NCBI GenBank assembly: GCA_013396755.1
Contig: VWZF01003908.1
Span: 339,604 to 403,603 of the forward strand
Origin: Sclerurus mexicanus
Taxonomy: Eukaryota > Chordata > Aves > Passeriformes > Furnariidae
DNA: 64,000 nucleotides
Direction of reading: 5' to 3'
Part shown: one piece after another, positions 12,786 to 26,340 of the stretch
How positions within the stretch are numbered: the first letter of the stretch is position 1
Layout: every line of letters begins with the position of its first letter
The notes under the pieces: generated by a model
The model's input: only the letters and a program-made list of their open reading frames with translations
The model's database searches: none
What the model was told of the DNA's origin: nothing
Position numbers and translations under genes: made by a program

Positions 12786-14574
12786 ATGAGAGGCTCAGAA
12801 CAGAAATCTGACCCTGTGCCAACTCCCTGTCCTCACCCAAAACCAGAGCATTGTCTTGCACTGTTGGGGCATCCCTACAACCACACACTTTATCTGGACT
12901 TTCTGCTGACCTGCAGCATCTCTGGGAGCCAAAGGACGTGAATGCTGTTTAGAGAAAAGCCTGCACGGGTAGGTTAAATTCAATGACTAAATTTTAAAGA
13001 GCTAAAATTAGAGAACAAGGCTTCTCAGCCCTGACTGGAAGAAGAGTTGATCTCTCCAGAGGCAGTGTTTTATCCCTGGGCTAGTTTTTGGCTAGGGCGG
13101 AGTTAATTTTCAAGGAAAGCCTGGGTGGGGAAGGGGTCACACTGCCAGCCATCCCATTCTGCCCTGGAAAAGTGCTGCAAATCCTGGTACAGTCTATGAA
13201 AGGTGAAGGCTCCCAAGTATATTTTTGTGGTTTAGCATCTTTTTCAGCAGGTTGATGATTACAGTTCTCGTAGGAATATGGAACAGCTGGAGGCAAGACC
13301 AAGATGCAGCTCACAGGTGCATTTCCTCCGGAAAAGCTGATGGTCTCTGCTCCATTTGGACCTGCTCTTCCCAGGCTTCTGTTCAAGGCAGCCTCATACA
13401 CAACAAACCAGAGCAGAGTTTGCAGGAAAAGCCCCTTTCAGGTCAGCACGAGGGAGATCAGGACATAGATCCCAGGAGACAGCCCTACAGACAGTCCTCA
13501 AAAAGGGCTGCGAGCCCCAAAACCTGTCCAATTACTGCATCTAATTCACCCTCCACTTTCATTGCTTTCCCTCTGAACTTCCCACACACATAGTTCTTTC
13601 TCTATAAATATGTCTAATTAGGTCTTAAAAGGTCTTAAAAAGCCCATAAGATCTTTGTGGCCTTCTTGGCAACTGCCTTCATCATTGACAGTCCTGTCAG
13701 GGAAGGGCTTTGTCTGGAATTCCCTTCTGGTTAATGCTCCCACTGACTTTGAGCCTCCCCAGTAACAGTATGAGGCACTGACCCTTCCTAATTTGAAAAA
13801 CCTCCGTTTAGGGGTTTAGGGACGCCCTCAAAGAGAATGCCTTGGAAGTGGACTTGTCCTGATTGCCCCAGTCCCTGGGACAGTAGAATCCTTCCTTACA
13901 ACCATAAATGAAGGCAGTCATCGTTTTGGCATCCCAAGGTGATGCCATAATTGCATCTGGTCTAAGTTCCCAGCTGATTCCTCACTCCAGGGAAGGACTG
14001 TCCCATATTCTTTTTCTAGCTGTGGTTTTTGCCCCATTGTAGCTTTAGAGCTGAAGGCACCGAAAGATTTTCTGGGATTTATGAGAAGGCTTTATGCCTT
14101 CCTCCTCTCTCTTTTGTTCTAAGAGTCTGGCTTCTCAATACGATCTAAAAAGCATTCTGATGTCTCATTGTATGGTTTCAGAAGTGCACATTTTTGTGCC
14201 AAGAGTGATTATTGACCAGGAATGAAAGAGATCTTGTTGCTTAGGCTCTGGAGAGCAGAACAGAAAGCAGGAGATTGGTACCTTGTCTTGAGTAAGAGCA
14301 GAAGCAGAGTCTACAAAACTGCCTGTCTCTCTGCCTCGCTCCCTCTTGGGCACATCTTTCAAAGCTTCACCTCCAAATGTGAAATTCCAAAAGATACAAC
14401 CTTATCAAAGGAGAGGGAATGCAGTTCAGTCCTTGTTATTCCCTAGAGAATTCAAAATGACATGAAAACAAATAAACCCAGAGATTACATTAGAGAAAAC
14501 TCTACTGATGCATTTGAAAGGCAGTAAATACAGGGCTGCACATTCCAGATTCTCAGGCATTGCGAGCTCCAGGG

Positions 14575-14760
14575 ATGTTCAGAATCCTTCATTTTGCCAA
14601 CATTAATAAGACATATCTCGAGGCCATTGATCACTCCAAAAGTTATCAACTTCTCTTATCTTCTCGCCTGTCTTTATCCAACTGGAAAACGCTGCGTATT
14701 CATTTAGCCATCTTTCAGTCACGGTCTAGTTATTCATCACATCTTAAAATGAGGGCTTTG
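14575..14760. promoter_or_regulatory. Candidate enhancer with three GATA motifs
   Basis: TTATCA (14643-14648), TTATCT (14656-14661) and TTATCC (14674-14679) lie within 37 bases, with CATTAATAAG to the left and ATTCATTTAG to the right. The block is repeat-free. The call rests on motif density alone. Confidence 0.3.
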
Positions 14761-15442
14761 GGTGCCTTGGAGAGAGCATAAGCACTTAAAAGAGGAGGGA
14801 GGGATTTATCAAAGCTGTGGTTTCCCATTTGTGGCCATCGTTCCCTGGGAGTTTGGAAGGGCTTGACCCTCACCCCTGTGTTGGGAAACTTTTCAGGGAC
14901 TCTGAACAGACAGCAGATCAAACTGATGGCAGTGGGAGAGAAAAAGGAGTGGGTGGAAGACCCTCAGGAGATGGAGAGGAGCAGAGACGGGATGAGAGCA
15001 CAGCCCAACTGCATTTTCTCTCATTTTCAGTGTTATTTCTGCCATTGCACTTACTCCAATGGGGAGCCAGCCTGGATGGGCACGGAGAAAGGTCCGCAAA
15101 GCCCCAATGGACTGAAGAGAGACACCGAGCATGGAGCCCCAGTTAGACCCAGCTTTGCCTGATGATTCCCAGCCAAACCCCCACTGCCACAGGGTGCTCA
15201 CCAGCCTCTGTATCTCAAAACACATCCCCTGATTCCAGCTCCACCATCCAACACACAGGGGAGCAGCCCCTCTGCTTGCGTAAGAAAACTCAAGTTCAAG
15301 GGGGCATCCTGGGAGTGAGTCCCTGGAATAATCTTCTCCCTGAAGCTGAAGGAGTCATTCCTCCTGAATTGCTCCCAGATGCCAGGAATGAGCAGCAGGA
15401 GTGACTGATAAGTGAGTAAATAGTTAGATGGACAGACAGATG

Positions 15443-15480
15443 GACATATATATATATATATATGCACACACACATATATT
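15443..15480. repeat. AT/AC dinucleotide repeat
   Basis: An alternating AT run followed by a short CACACACA block and ATAT. Simple repeat in the 3' flank. Confidence 0.9.
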
Positions 15481-16063
15481 GAATTTGGATGCACAGAAAG
15501 AATTCCAGTCTCTCAAAGCAGGTTTCTGCCCCACAGCTTATTTGACCTCATATTTGGTTTCTCCCTCACTAAGTTAATAATCTCACTTGTGGAACCTTAT
15601 CAAGTGATGTTTGACAATCTGGTAACTATATTGCATCCAGGAGTTTTTTTTGTCCCGCACCGTAGCAGCAATATCTCCAAAGAACTCCTACTAAAGCCAG
15701 GCCCACTCTTCATCAATCACACACACAACACTGGCTGTCTCTTAATCAATCTTCCCCAGGTGTTCCCTCACTCAACCTTACCACCATCAGCTTGAGGCTT
15801 TTCCTGGAAACTCTATTATTTTTTTTCCCAAGCGACCGCCTGGCCACGCTCAGGGACTCCGGATTTTGTGTTTTCTCCCCTGGTAACATCCTGCTATCGC
15901 TTTTCTTTTTACAGAAGCCTCAGTGGTCCAGAGGTACCTTCTTCAAATGTCCGATGAGGGAGTAACTCCCCCAGAGAAACCATGTTGGCATCTCTACCTT
16001 AGGGCTTGGTTGCCCATCGATCAAGCAGATTAAAAATATTCTATAGACACCTTAAAATACCTT

Positions 16064-16108
16064 TTATATGTATATATATATATATATACACACACACTCA
16101 TATATACA
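16064..16108. repeat. AT/AC dinucleotide repeat
   Basis: TATATG then an uninterrupted TA run, ACACACACAC and ATATATAC. It is the same composition as the repeat 620 bases to the left, and both may have arisen independently. Confidence 0.9.
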
Positions 16109-16660
16109 TAAACAATCAGCTCACTTCACTTCTTTTCCCTGGTACCCAGAGAAAGGGAGAAAGGTTTTTTTCTTGAACCATTTTTTTTCAAGAGAAAAAT
16201 GTGATTTTTCAACAGAATGATACTTTTTTAACTTAAATTACCTGGTCTATTTGAAGACAGTTGATCAATCATTAAAAAAAAGGTACAAAGTTTCTCTGCA
16301 CTGAATCATCTTGGAATGAAAAGGATTCGTTTTGCCACAGGTTCAGTTTTGGGCAATTTTTTTTTTCGACTCTCATCCGAGTCTCGCATGAAAAACACGC
16401 TGTCTGTAACAGCCTACCACATTTCATTTTTTTGAAGGAAAAGTCATTAAGAAGAGCACTGGATGCATTTCTAATCCCTGTTTTTGGTGAGAGCTCGGGC
16501 TCAGCAGCACACGGACAAAGCCACATGCTTTCTAGTGCAGAGCTGGCTGACGTCCAGCCAGCTGAGGGAACGGGCAGCGAAGGTCATGGCTCCTTGGAAA
16601 AGACCCCATAGACATCTCCAAAAATTCCTCTGGGGCTCTCTGATCAAATGCACAAGGTAG

Positions 16661-16760
16661 TACCAAAAAAAACCCCACGACCCTCCCCTCCCCACATCCC
16701 CCCCCCAAAAAAAACCACGCCGCAACAACAAAAAAACAACAAAAAACCCAACCGAAAACG
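16661..16760. repeat. A/C-rich low-complexity stretch
   Basis: Alternating A runs and C runs, including nine C in a row and AACAACAAAAAAACAACAAA. Only one T-poor strand composition is seen and no gene. Open frames on the minus strand across it are products of the low T content. Confidence 0.85.
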
Positions 16761-19700
16761 CGTTCCTGAGTCATCTTTGGCAGGTTTTCCACAAAAACAA
16801 CCAAGATAGATCCTCGTGCTGCCTCTTCTCCATCCTCCCTGGCTTTTCCATGTCTTCATCAGGCTCCTGGAGAACTCTCCCAGTGTTGGGATGTGCTGTG
16901 ACATGACCAGGTAGGGAGTCACTGTGCCACCAGCTGAGCTCTCCCATCCAGATGGGGGTCCCAGCCCGGGGCCACGGAGCCCTCTGGGTACACAAGCCAC
17001 TCCACGGTGGTATTTGAAGTGCTTGGAGGCAGCCCCAAAAGCCAAGTGCCTTCTCCAGGGCACCACATGGTCCCCATACAGAGCCAGGAGCTTTTCCGAA
17101 GCCCTGTGCTCAGCTGGGGATCAGCCACATCCTTCCACAGCCCTTCCACAGCTGAGCTTTGGGGCTGGGCAAAACACAGTAACCGTCACAATTCAGGGGT
17201 GAAAAAAGCACCTTTTCTACGCTGGATCTCTCTATTGCTGCCCTGAAACGATCAGTTTGGGTGCAAAACTGGAAAACTGGCACGTGTCAACTTGGTTATA
17301 TTTTTCTGACATAAAATCACATCCCACCCTCCTTCTCTCAGGACCATTTACGTGAGAGCCCTGCTCTAAACCAGCACTGGAGCTGCCTGAAAACCTTGGG
17401 CTGCCCCAACAATCTGAGCCTATTTGGGTTGTTTAAATACAAAGGATTTCCTAGAGAAAAAAAATATATATATAAATCATGTTTCTAAGCAGCTTCAATA
17501 TACAGCGAAGGGAGAGCAGCTCCTCTGAAATTGAGCCTGTTGTGCCTGAAGTATTAAGCACTTGAGATAACACAGAAAAGTCATGGTCCCTGCCCTTTTT
17601 ATATCTATTGCCTAGTTCTGGAAACCATCCTGTGAGTAGCCACTTGGACTTTAATAGGATGAATCATTGTTAAAACCATCATGTGCTTATAAATGTTTAC
17701 ATGAGGGAACCTTAAATGGAGATACCATGGAGAGGAAAAAAAAATATATTAAGCAAAAAGCCGTGGCCAGAGCTGAAAAACACTTGTCTGGAGGGTTTCA
17801 GATCTGCTGTTTCCTTCTTTGAAATCAAACTGTCACCTCAGGTACGGAATTGCTGACCCAAACACTTAAGAGATCTCCAGAAGCCATTTCCTCTGCTAAT
17901 AAATGACACAAATATCAGCAGTGACTGATGCAGAGGCCGTAGCAATAGGAGAGGTAAATAATTCAAGGGAATAAATGTCTCCTGGTACTGGGAGTCACAG
18001 GACTATTCGCCCATTGGGAATAGCTCATGGAAGGGTCTAAACCTGCAATGAGGAGCCCACGTTCATTCCATAGATCACTGAGAAGCAGTAAAGAACAGCA
18101 GAGAAAAAGCATCCTGGTGGTGTCTTTAGCACATGTATAACACATATTTCACCCCAGTGAATGATGTTTCCCTCTGCCATTCACTTTTGGAAAAAATTCC
18201 CATCATCTCTGCTCATTAATCTGCTCTTTCTTGCTTTATCTTTTATTCAAGGCAGCACGCTGTGTGTATGAGATCGATTCCAGCCTTAGACCAAAGTTTA
18301 GGAAACATTTTGAGACCCTTTCTTGCAATGGCACGTGTTATTTTTAAATAACATGTACACTCAGGATACTGCCAGATAGGCTGGGTATGTTCGAGGGCAC
18401 GGTAAAAAAAGCTCCCGAGCGTTAGTGGTGAGATTCCCACCAACTTCAGCAGCTTTCAGATCAAACCCTCCATGAGATAAACCTTAGGCCCCTACCAGAC
18501 TGCTCTGGCATGGGATCTGGGAGGTTTGCCGATGGCTTTGAGACCTTGAAACGGGGCCAAGTGATTGCAGCCCCTGGTTTAGGGGAAAAGGAAACAGAAA
18601 GGAACTACAGGCTTAAAGGATTAGAAGGAAGAGCTAAAAATAAAGTACCAGCAATGCCAGACCCCAAAATTTACTGCTTTCCTTGCAAAGAGGATGGGTT
18701 TTCCTGTTGTTTTACTGAAGGGAATCAGCTTTCTGCGTGACTTGGAAGAACAGGACACTGATGGAAAGCTTAGTGGTATTACTGTCCAAGAGCAGAGTTG
18801 TTCCTGTTGTTCTTCCTTCTTCCTGGAACTCCACATCTGGCTAAACATGAAGAGCAAATGGTTCAGCGTGTTCCTGGTGAGCATTTCCCAGGTACTTCAG
18901 CTGATTTCAGTGAAGAATTACAGCCCATCGGTGCCCAAAGACAACACAGCTAAAAGACATTGGGCATTTCTACTCATGCAGCCGGTGGTGGGATCTAAGA
19001 GCAGAGGAATATCCTTGCCTTGACTTCCTTCTGCAATACTCTCCATCTTCTGCCTTTTCCTTCGGGTCTGCGTTGTCCTTTCTGTATCATCCAGTCAGAA
19101 ATGGCACTCGGGAAACAGGGGTGGAAAAGAGGCTGTGGGAGCAGTAAAATGGGAGACCCTAAGCTGGGTGGGAGGGATGTGGGGTGGGAGGTTAAGGAGG
19201 GCAGAGCTGCACGGAGGCTGCTTCTCTTGAGATGGGAAAGGCGGTCCCACAGGTACCGTGGGCTGAAAGTAGAATTTCACCAACAGATTGGGAACTAGAC
19301 ATGATTTCAGCAGCAGCAGACACGGGCAGGCTCCTGGGTGAGCATCAGCCCAGTCGTGGGATGCCAGCAGAGGACCCACAGAGCTTCTGTTGCTGTTGAC
19401 ATTCAAATCCAGGGCTGCGTGAAGCCTGGCTCAAGTCTAGGATTGCTAAAATCCTTCCTGAGCCTTCAGACCAAGACTTCCAGATTTCAAGCTAGCTGAT
19501 CTTGCCTTGGGGTCTGGATGACCTTTCGGGGTCCTTCAGATCACGTCTCCCACCCAGTTCCTTTCCAGGTCATCCCAAAGCAGATGAAGAACGGGAGCAG
19601 GTGCCACCAGGACACCACTCAAGCAACTGAGGCTCGGTGAGGGCCTTTTCTGGGAATGAAAGGAAAAGTTTGGATGTGGTTCTCTGCTGTTCTGAGCAGA

Positions 19701-21207
19701 TAGTTGACTCTTGAGAGGAAGCCCAACACTCAGATTTTAAAAACTATACACACAGAGATATGTTACGTATTTATTCGAGGCAGAAATTGGCCAGGAAATA
19801 GCTATAAAACACACATTTTGAATAAAAGGAGGGAGATTTATGGCTCTTTTGTGAATCTGAGTCATATCTTTCTGCATCCCCCAGGCAGGAATACCCTAAT
19901 CACTAACATACCCCAAAACATGTACGCACAGTGGGCCGAGAATTGCTTCCTTCTGGCCACAGCTCCAGCTAAAGACGTGATAGGGATTGAGCTACTTTAT
20001 CTGACAGTTGGTAAATGAATTGCCAATTCATTCTGAGCTCGGAGGGGGATTTTTTCCCCTTTAAAAAAAAGGGTTCTTTTATATATGTCTTTGATCAGTC
20101 AGGGCTTTGACAAATTATTTTCCAAGGAATTTCTTGAGCCGTAATGCCATGAGGAAGGGGGGCGGGGGGGCAGAAAAAAGAAAGAAAAAAGTATTTGCTC
20201 TCAAAGAGAAGCTTTTATGTCTCAAAAATTGCAGCAATGCAAGGGATTTTCTTCCATTTCCCCTCCTCTCCTTTGCTTCAAGAAATGGAGGCAGGTAGCC
20301 CTGAAGATTTTTCCATCCCAGTGAAAACCGGGATGGGGAGGAAACGCTGCCAGGTTTCCTCCCCGGCGTGGGGGAGCGCCGTGAACTCTGGCACAGGCTG
20401 AACATAAAGGTCATGGTCATCAATGCCACTAATAAAGAGGCCCTTCAGCACTAGCACGAGCCATGGGAGCGGAGAACAGCTCAGGGTTGTGTCACCGAGG
20501 AGCCGCTTCCTTGCCATGAGCAGCAGCACTAAATGCTTTGGAAAGGTTGGGATTCATGGGAGCGTCTCCCCGCTGGCACTGCCGGGGTCACTGCGAGGTG
20601 TGAGGGTAGAGCAATGTTTGCTTGCCTTTTACTGGAGTCTGGGATGGGTGTGTGTGTGTGGGGGAATTCCTCTTTTGGCCACTTTATTCTTTTTATCCCA
20701 TCATTTAATCCCTCTCCTCCAGGCTAGTAGCGTGTCCTTGATTGAATCCCAGATGGTGCAGGCAAGAAATTGCACAAGCCAGGTCTGGACAATGGCTGTG
20801 CTTTCTGTTATCGTTAATGTACAAATAACTTATTCCCCAGTTATCCCACTCCTCTGTCCTGAAGGAGAACAGACTCCCAGCAGCACAGGATCCAATGAAT
20901 ACATTTCCACCACGCTGAATTTCATCAGGATGGATTGAGCCAGAAGAACAAACCCCACAAGATGGTTTTTTCAGCCTAGCTCTGCGTGGACACACATGTA
21001 ACCTGTCTAAAGGAATATTCCTACTGGAATTCCCAATGGCAGTCCTGCTACAGACAAGACTGATGGATAAAACCTTTTGGTTAAGGGCTGGTTGGTCTGG
21101 GAGGTTTGCTGTAGCTTAATTTCCTAAAGAAATGAGCCTTATGAAATCACTGCAGCTGTCTCTTGGGAGCTCTTCACCTTCATGAGCAAAATTCAACCAC
21201 CTTCATC

Positions 21208-21252
21208 AAAAAAAAAAAACAAACAAAAAACCAAACAAAAAAAAAAAAGGAA
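21208..21252. repeat. A-rich low-complexity stretch
   Basis: Runs of A interrupted by single C (AAACAAACAAAAAACC pattern). No adjacent LINE or SINE body is seen, so it is not read as a retroposon tail. Confidence 0.85.
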
Positions 21253-22924
21253 GAATTAAAAATTCAGGTTGAATATTGTTGAGGGTCTTCAGTAACTCGA
21301 TCATTGAGCTTGGAGAGTTTCCCAAGCTAGTTCATTCTTTAAATAAGACCTGTTAAACTTTTCCTGGCTCACTGGCTCCCCAGGTTTGGCTTCAAATTAA
21401 GCCCTAATTTAATTTAGGTTATATATAGCTACTGTAACATCTCAGACAGCTGCACCTCTCAGGCAGAGGGCTGCCTCTCCTGCTCTTGGAGTTCTGTCCT
21501 CCTGCAAAGAGCAGCAGCTACACCCAGACAATGATCCAACAGGGTTCCTGCCCCATCCACCAATAACTGATGCAGTTGTTAAGATACTCCTGAAAGCTGC
21601 CACAGTCAGATGAGAAAGGATGTCTCACGCACAGCTTTTCTGTACTTTATTACAGCTGTGTCAATAGGACTGAAATCCGAGCAAACCAACCTCAAAAATA
21701 GTGCCATGTGATGCTCAGCAGTGTCCTGGGATGGTGATAATCCTCCTCAGACCAGGAGCTCATTCCCTTATGGGTAAGAATCTTCAGATATTGGCATACG
21801 CTGAACCACGATGTCTGGAGGACAGACATTGGGGAGACACTGTAGCCTTTTATTGTTTTAATGCTATAGCACCTAGGAATGTGGTGACCCTTTTGTTTCC
21901 TAGCCCTGATTTTCCACGTTTGGTTTTTCTTTTGAATACTGATCAGTGCTGAGCAACGTCTTGAGATGGTCGAGTGGCACGAGGAAAGAACTGTCTCTTT
22001 TCCAGCAGAAATAAAAGAGCAGATCACGTAAAATTGCCCTCACAGAAGGATTCAGCAACCATTATGAGGACTACTCTCACCTCCCATCCCAGTAAGATGT
22101 TTTATGCTGAAAGTTAAGCAGCTTTGGTGCTTCCTATTCTAGGAGATGCTGTATGTAGAAACAGACTTTATTGATTCAGGTGATCGGTTTGAAAACGGAG
22201 GGAAAAGCACAATTATTTCTTTGTAAGCTAAGCAAGTGATATCATCCAAACCTCAGCACTGTTTTGGTGCTGGTTAAACACACCCACAAAAGCACAGCTA
22301 TCCACATCGGTCCAACAGAGGCATTTAATTTCTTTGGCAGTGTTTTTGGAGGCTTTGAAGGTCACTCAGCAGTGCAAGGTTGCCTCAACCTGTAGCTTGC
22401 AACCCTGGCTATGAGGTGGTGGTGCTGCCTCCCTCCCTTGCTGCATAATCCCAGCACAGGACACTTGGAAATGAACCAAAATAGAGTTTTATTATTTGCT
22501 CCCCACGTAGGCAAGGGCTGCAGTCACTGCCAAGCTGGGTTGGTCATCACCACCTTGACTGGCATCAACCCAATGACAATATTGGTGCCTCTCCCTCAGT
22601 GAGGCTGTTAAAGTGTCTGTGTGCAACTCACAACTCACCACTGACCAGCTCCGAACTGCTCACAGCATCAGGGACCATCTGTGGGCCACTGACCCTCTGC
22701 CTTAAATTAAAAGCTCTCCAAGTCTGGAATTCCCTCTCCTTCCCTGCCCAGGCATGCCAAGAGCCAGGCTCAGGCAGGGCAGCCAACACTCCTGGAACAG
22801 CAATAAATATGTCATACTAACTTAGCTTTTCAACTAGGCTTGCTTTACCCAGGTTTGCGCCCCACAAAAACCATCCTGTGTGTTCACGGGCCACAGTGTT
22901 TCTAATTAGCAGCTCTGATGAAGA

Positions 22925-23545
22925 AGGTACACCCAGGCATCATCAGGCTTGCAGTGATCTAGAGATGGAAAATGAACGCAAGGACCTGTAACAACCTTTA
23001 AAACTCTCCCACAGTGTTCCCCAAGTCCAAAGTGATGAGGTATGGGCTCGATAAATAGACAACAAGATGGGTAGAAAATTGACTGGACCCTGAGACGCAA
23101 AGGGTGATCTTTAGCAGCAAAAAGTTCAACCAGTGGTTGGCTACTCAAGGATCAGTGTTGGCACCAATGTGTTTTAATATCTTAATATGTCAAATACTGG
23201 GATGACAGGGCAGAGCATGCTCTCACCAAGTTCACGGATGATACAGAACTCTGGGAGCCACACACACACTGGAAGGAAGAGCTGCTGCTTAGACGGATCT
23301 CAAGGAGCTGGAGAAGTGGGATGGCAGGAATCTCGTGAAATTCAAAGGCAAAGCCCTGTCTCTGGCACAGGCAATCCCATACAACAGGACAGGCTGGGGC
23401 CAGAAATCAGCTTTGCAGAACAGGACCTGGGGGTCCTGGTGGACAAAATGAACAGGAGCCAACCACGCAGCAAAGATCTGCTGCACTCAGAGCAGGAATG
23501 CAACCAGCAGGTCCAGGGATGCGTTTGTAAAGGATGCAGTAGAAA
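22925..23545 (+). mobile_element. CR1 LINE fragment with decayed reverse-transcriptase end
   Basis: Sense-oriented CR1 from the end of ORF2. Recognisable pieces are GGATCAGTGTTGGCACCAAT, CTCACCAAGTTCACGGATGA, AACAGGACCTGGGGGTCCTG and GTGGACAAAATGAACAGGAG. Frameshifts and stops break the frame. The 3' tail is missing, so it is truncated at both ends or eroded. The open frame at 23187-23591 is a remnant and not a host gene. Confidence 0.8.
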
Positions 23546-26107
23546 TTCATACATCAGCATCAGGAAAAGAGGAACTAGTAGTGCATTGTGACAGCCTCAT
23601 TACCTTTGCATTAGAGTGTTTCCCTGGAAACCCCAGGGACAGCAAACAAATTTCTGATTCATAGCAGTTCAGATCTAAGTAAAAGCTGAAGTGAAACATT
23701 GATGACTTTGGGATCCCTGGAGCCGGTGATGGGGATATCACGACAGCACAGAGCACCACGGTGACACAGACACACGTTGGGAAAGGCAGTCTCCACGTGC
23801 CAGCTCATACTAAACAGAGAAAGAGCAGCAGAATATTATTATGACCACAACGATTAAAAATAATAGTGCACTGTTTTAATATGACACAACAAAAACATCT
23901 CAACACCAGCATTTATGGATATAAGCACTCCTGGAGCCCTCAGACCCTTCTGTTGAAAAGTTCACCATGCTGCAGGTGTCTGGCCCTTTCCAATTCCAAT
24001 ATAAGGTTGTGCTTTCTGTTCATAATCCAAGCAACATTTCTTGCCTCGAGGCGAATTACAAGTAATTTCTTCACTCCTGAGTCGGGGCCAAGCCACTACT
24101 GACTTGGGGCGTGTTATACAACCCTGAGCGAGAGCAATGCACAGGCTACACAGAAACACACCCACAGCAACCAGGTTTCATCTCCTCAGCGCATCCCCGT
24201 TATTTTACAACCTGCTTAACTGCTTAAACGTGCTCCCAAAAGCAACAGTGCTGCTGAACCAACAAACTGCCAACACAAAAAGCGACAAGGCAAAGCCCGA
24301 GCCTGCTCTCCCCTCTGCCTTTAATCCTTGTAGTGGGAGGGCTCATCCAGGTGGAAAGGATGCAGGTGGGAAGGCTTAGAGAGCATCCCCGGCTGCCGCT
24401 GCCTAACACAGGGCACCTGCAGAGCCCTCAGCGCTCTCCTGCTGATGGGCGGATGGGCTTTGTCCAGGCGTTCCCGGGAGAAGGGTGATTTAAACAAGCA
24501 GGATGCTCAAACAAGCAGCATCGCCCCATCAGCAGCCCTTCTGATCGACATAAAAAGATATTGGGCCCACTGGGTGTGGTGGGTTCCAAGTGAAACACCT
24601 CGGTATTTCACTCAGAAGTGACTTCAGCTTGAAAAATTTCTTTTGAAATGTTGAAAGAGTAAAATCTAAGTATGAACCCAGTATTTCTCCTTTTTTTGGA
24701 GGTGGAAATTTATTCAAGCCCCTCTCTGAAAGTTTACCGTTCACTTCAAACTTTGCAATTTTTATTAGTAAGAAAAAAATGAAGCAAAGGCATTCACTTT
24801 CTCAGAGAAAAATATAAAAAGTAAGTCAATAAAATATCAAAACTTTCTGGCTGATGATGAGTTCTAGTCCCACCTTTAGACAATTTCTTTTCTCTGCCTC
24901 ATTTTTCTCTTCAGTGAAGTTTCCAACATTACTGTATATTCTAAAATCCAACAAAGTGGGGAAAAGACTCCGAATCCTCTGAGAGTCTCTTATAATCACG
25001 AGGCTCCAGGAATTGGAAAATTTTAAGGGGAAAAAAAATAAACCACACTTTTGCAAATCGCATGAGACCCACCATAAAATTGTCAGAGTTGGCAGCACCA
25101 TAAAATCTATGATATTGTGGGCTGGATTTATGTACGAGGATCCTGAGGCTTCGGGGTATTTTTTCCCCTCAGCCCTCAAGGCACTACAGCAGTTTTCGGG
25201 AGCTTGGCTCTGCCCTGGCAGCGCAGATGGGGCAGCACTGAGCAGCGGAGGGGTGGCTTTGCCCTTCTCGTGCATCCCCATCCCTAAGAACAACCTCCCA
25301 GCCTGTATGAAGGCAGGGAAAAGCCACTTCCCAAACCCCTCTCAGCATCATAGCTGGTGAAATTTGGAATGTGCTGCTGAGCTGATAGGGGAAGACAAAG
25401 AGCTCTCTGTGCCTCTCAGGGCATCCGCAGCCTCCCCAGGTACCAGCCACGGTAACTGCGGGCAGTATTTTAGCCCAGGAAGGCAGCTGAGAAAACAGCG
25501 TTGTGACCACAACCTGGGAATTCGTGTTCAGTCTTTAAAAGATGTTTTTATTTAGCAGTGGTTGGGTTTTTTCTCTGTTCGTCTGCTCGAAGGAATTGCG
25601 CTGCCTGCACTTATTTATTATGGTTCGTCTCTGAAGCCCCGTTTTTCTTCTGCCTGGTGATGTTTCACAGCTACTTTCCACACTGTCAAAGCAGCAAACT
25701 TGCCCCAAGGCTCCTCACCAAAACGGAGAGGTTTGAGGCAAGGAGGTCCCCTGCCCGTGAGGAGAAGGATGGGCCACCATTGCCTTCTCCACCCATCTCA
25801 CCAGCCCTCCTTCTCCAATGGAGATTCCTTTAGATCACAGCTCCCTCCTCACCTGGGGACCATTTCAACCCCAGCAAGTCCAGCTCTCCTGGACTTTTCC
25901 TTCCTCCCTGTCCCCAGGTCTGTGACAGAAGCACCCCAAGTCCAGCCCAACACCCTCAACGGGGCTTATGGAAAACCACCAGGCAAAGCTGAGTATTATT
26001 TTATGGCTCCTGGGACTTGTAGGCAAGAAGGGAAAGGCTGGTGGTGGCTGTGCTGGGTTCCTTGTACCGCACTGGGATGGTCTTCCCCAGGTTGCAAGAC
26101 TTCTTAT
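23546..26107. other. 3' flank of TBX5, gene-free
   Basis: Unassigned intergenic sequence between two CR1 copies. No supported feature. Confidence 0.7.
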
Positions 26108-26340
26108 TGTGGAATGGCCTGAGTTGGAAGGGACCTTAAAGACCATCTGGTTTCAACCCCTCTGCTGTGGGCAGGGGCATCTTCCACTAGCCCAGGTTGC
26201 TCAGAACCTCATCCAACCTGGCCTTCAACACTTCCAGGGATGGGGTGCCCACAACTTCTCTGGGCAACTTGTGCCAGGGCCTCCCCAGCCTCACAGCAAT
26301 GAATTGCCACTTTAGCTCTGAATAGGGTGAACTTTGCAAC
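26108..26340 (-). mobile_element. CR1 LINE 3' fragment
   Basis: Antisense CR1 tail. It shows GGAATGGCCTGAGTTGGAAG, GGACCTTAAAGACCATCTGG, TTCCACTAGCCCAGGTTGCT, CACTTCCAGGGATGGGGTGC and ACAACTTCTCTGGGCAACTT. It resembles the copy at 11.9 kb. Confidence 0.9.

Larger units (their letters stand above)
12141..22924. other. 3' flank of TBX5, gene-free
   Basis: Besides the listed motif blocks and simple repeats, I see no coding or RNA gene. A nuclear-receptor-like motif pair at 20405-20419 is noted in the findings. All open frames are under 175 codons and lack recognisable domains. Confidence 0.7.

Noticed and set aside
19500..19575. Short CR1-like segment (GGATGACCTTTCGGGGTCCT)
   Set aside because: Similarity too short and without a tail; not enough to call an element.
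23187..23591. 134-codon frame as a host gene
   Set aside because: Lies in a decayed CR1 reverse-transcriptase end.
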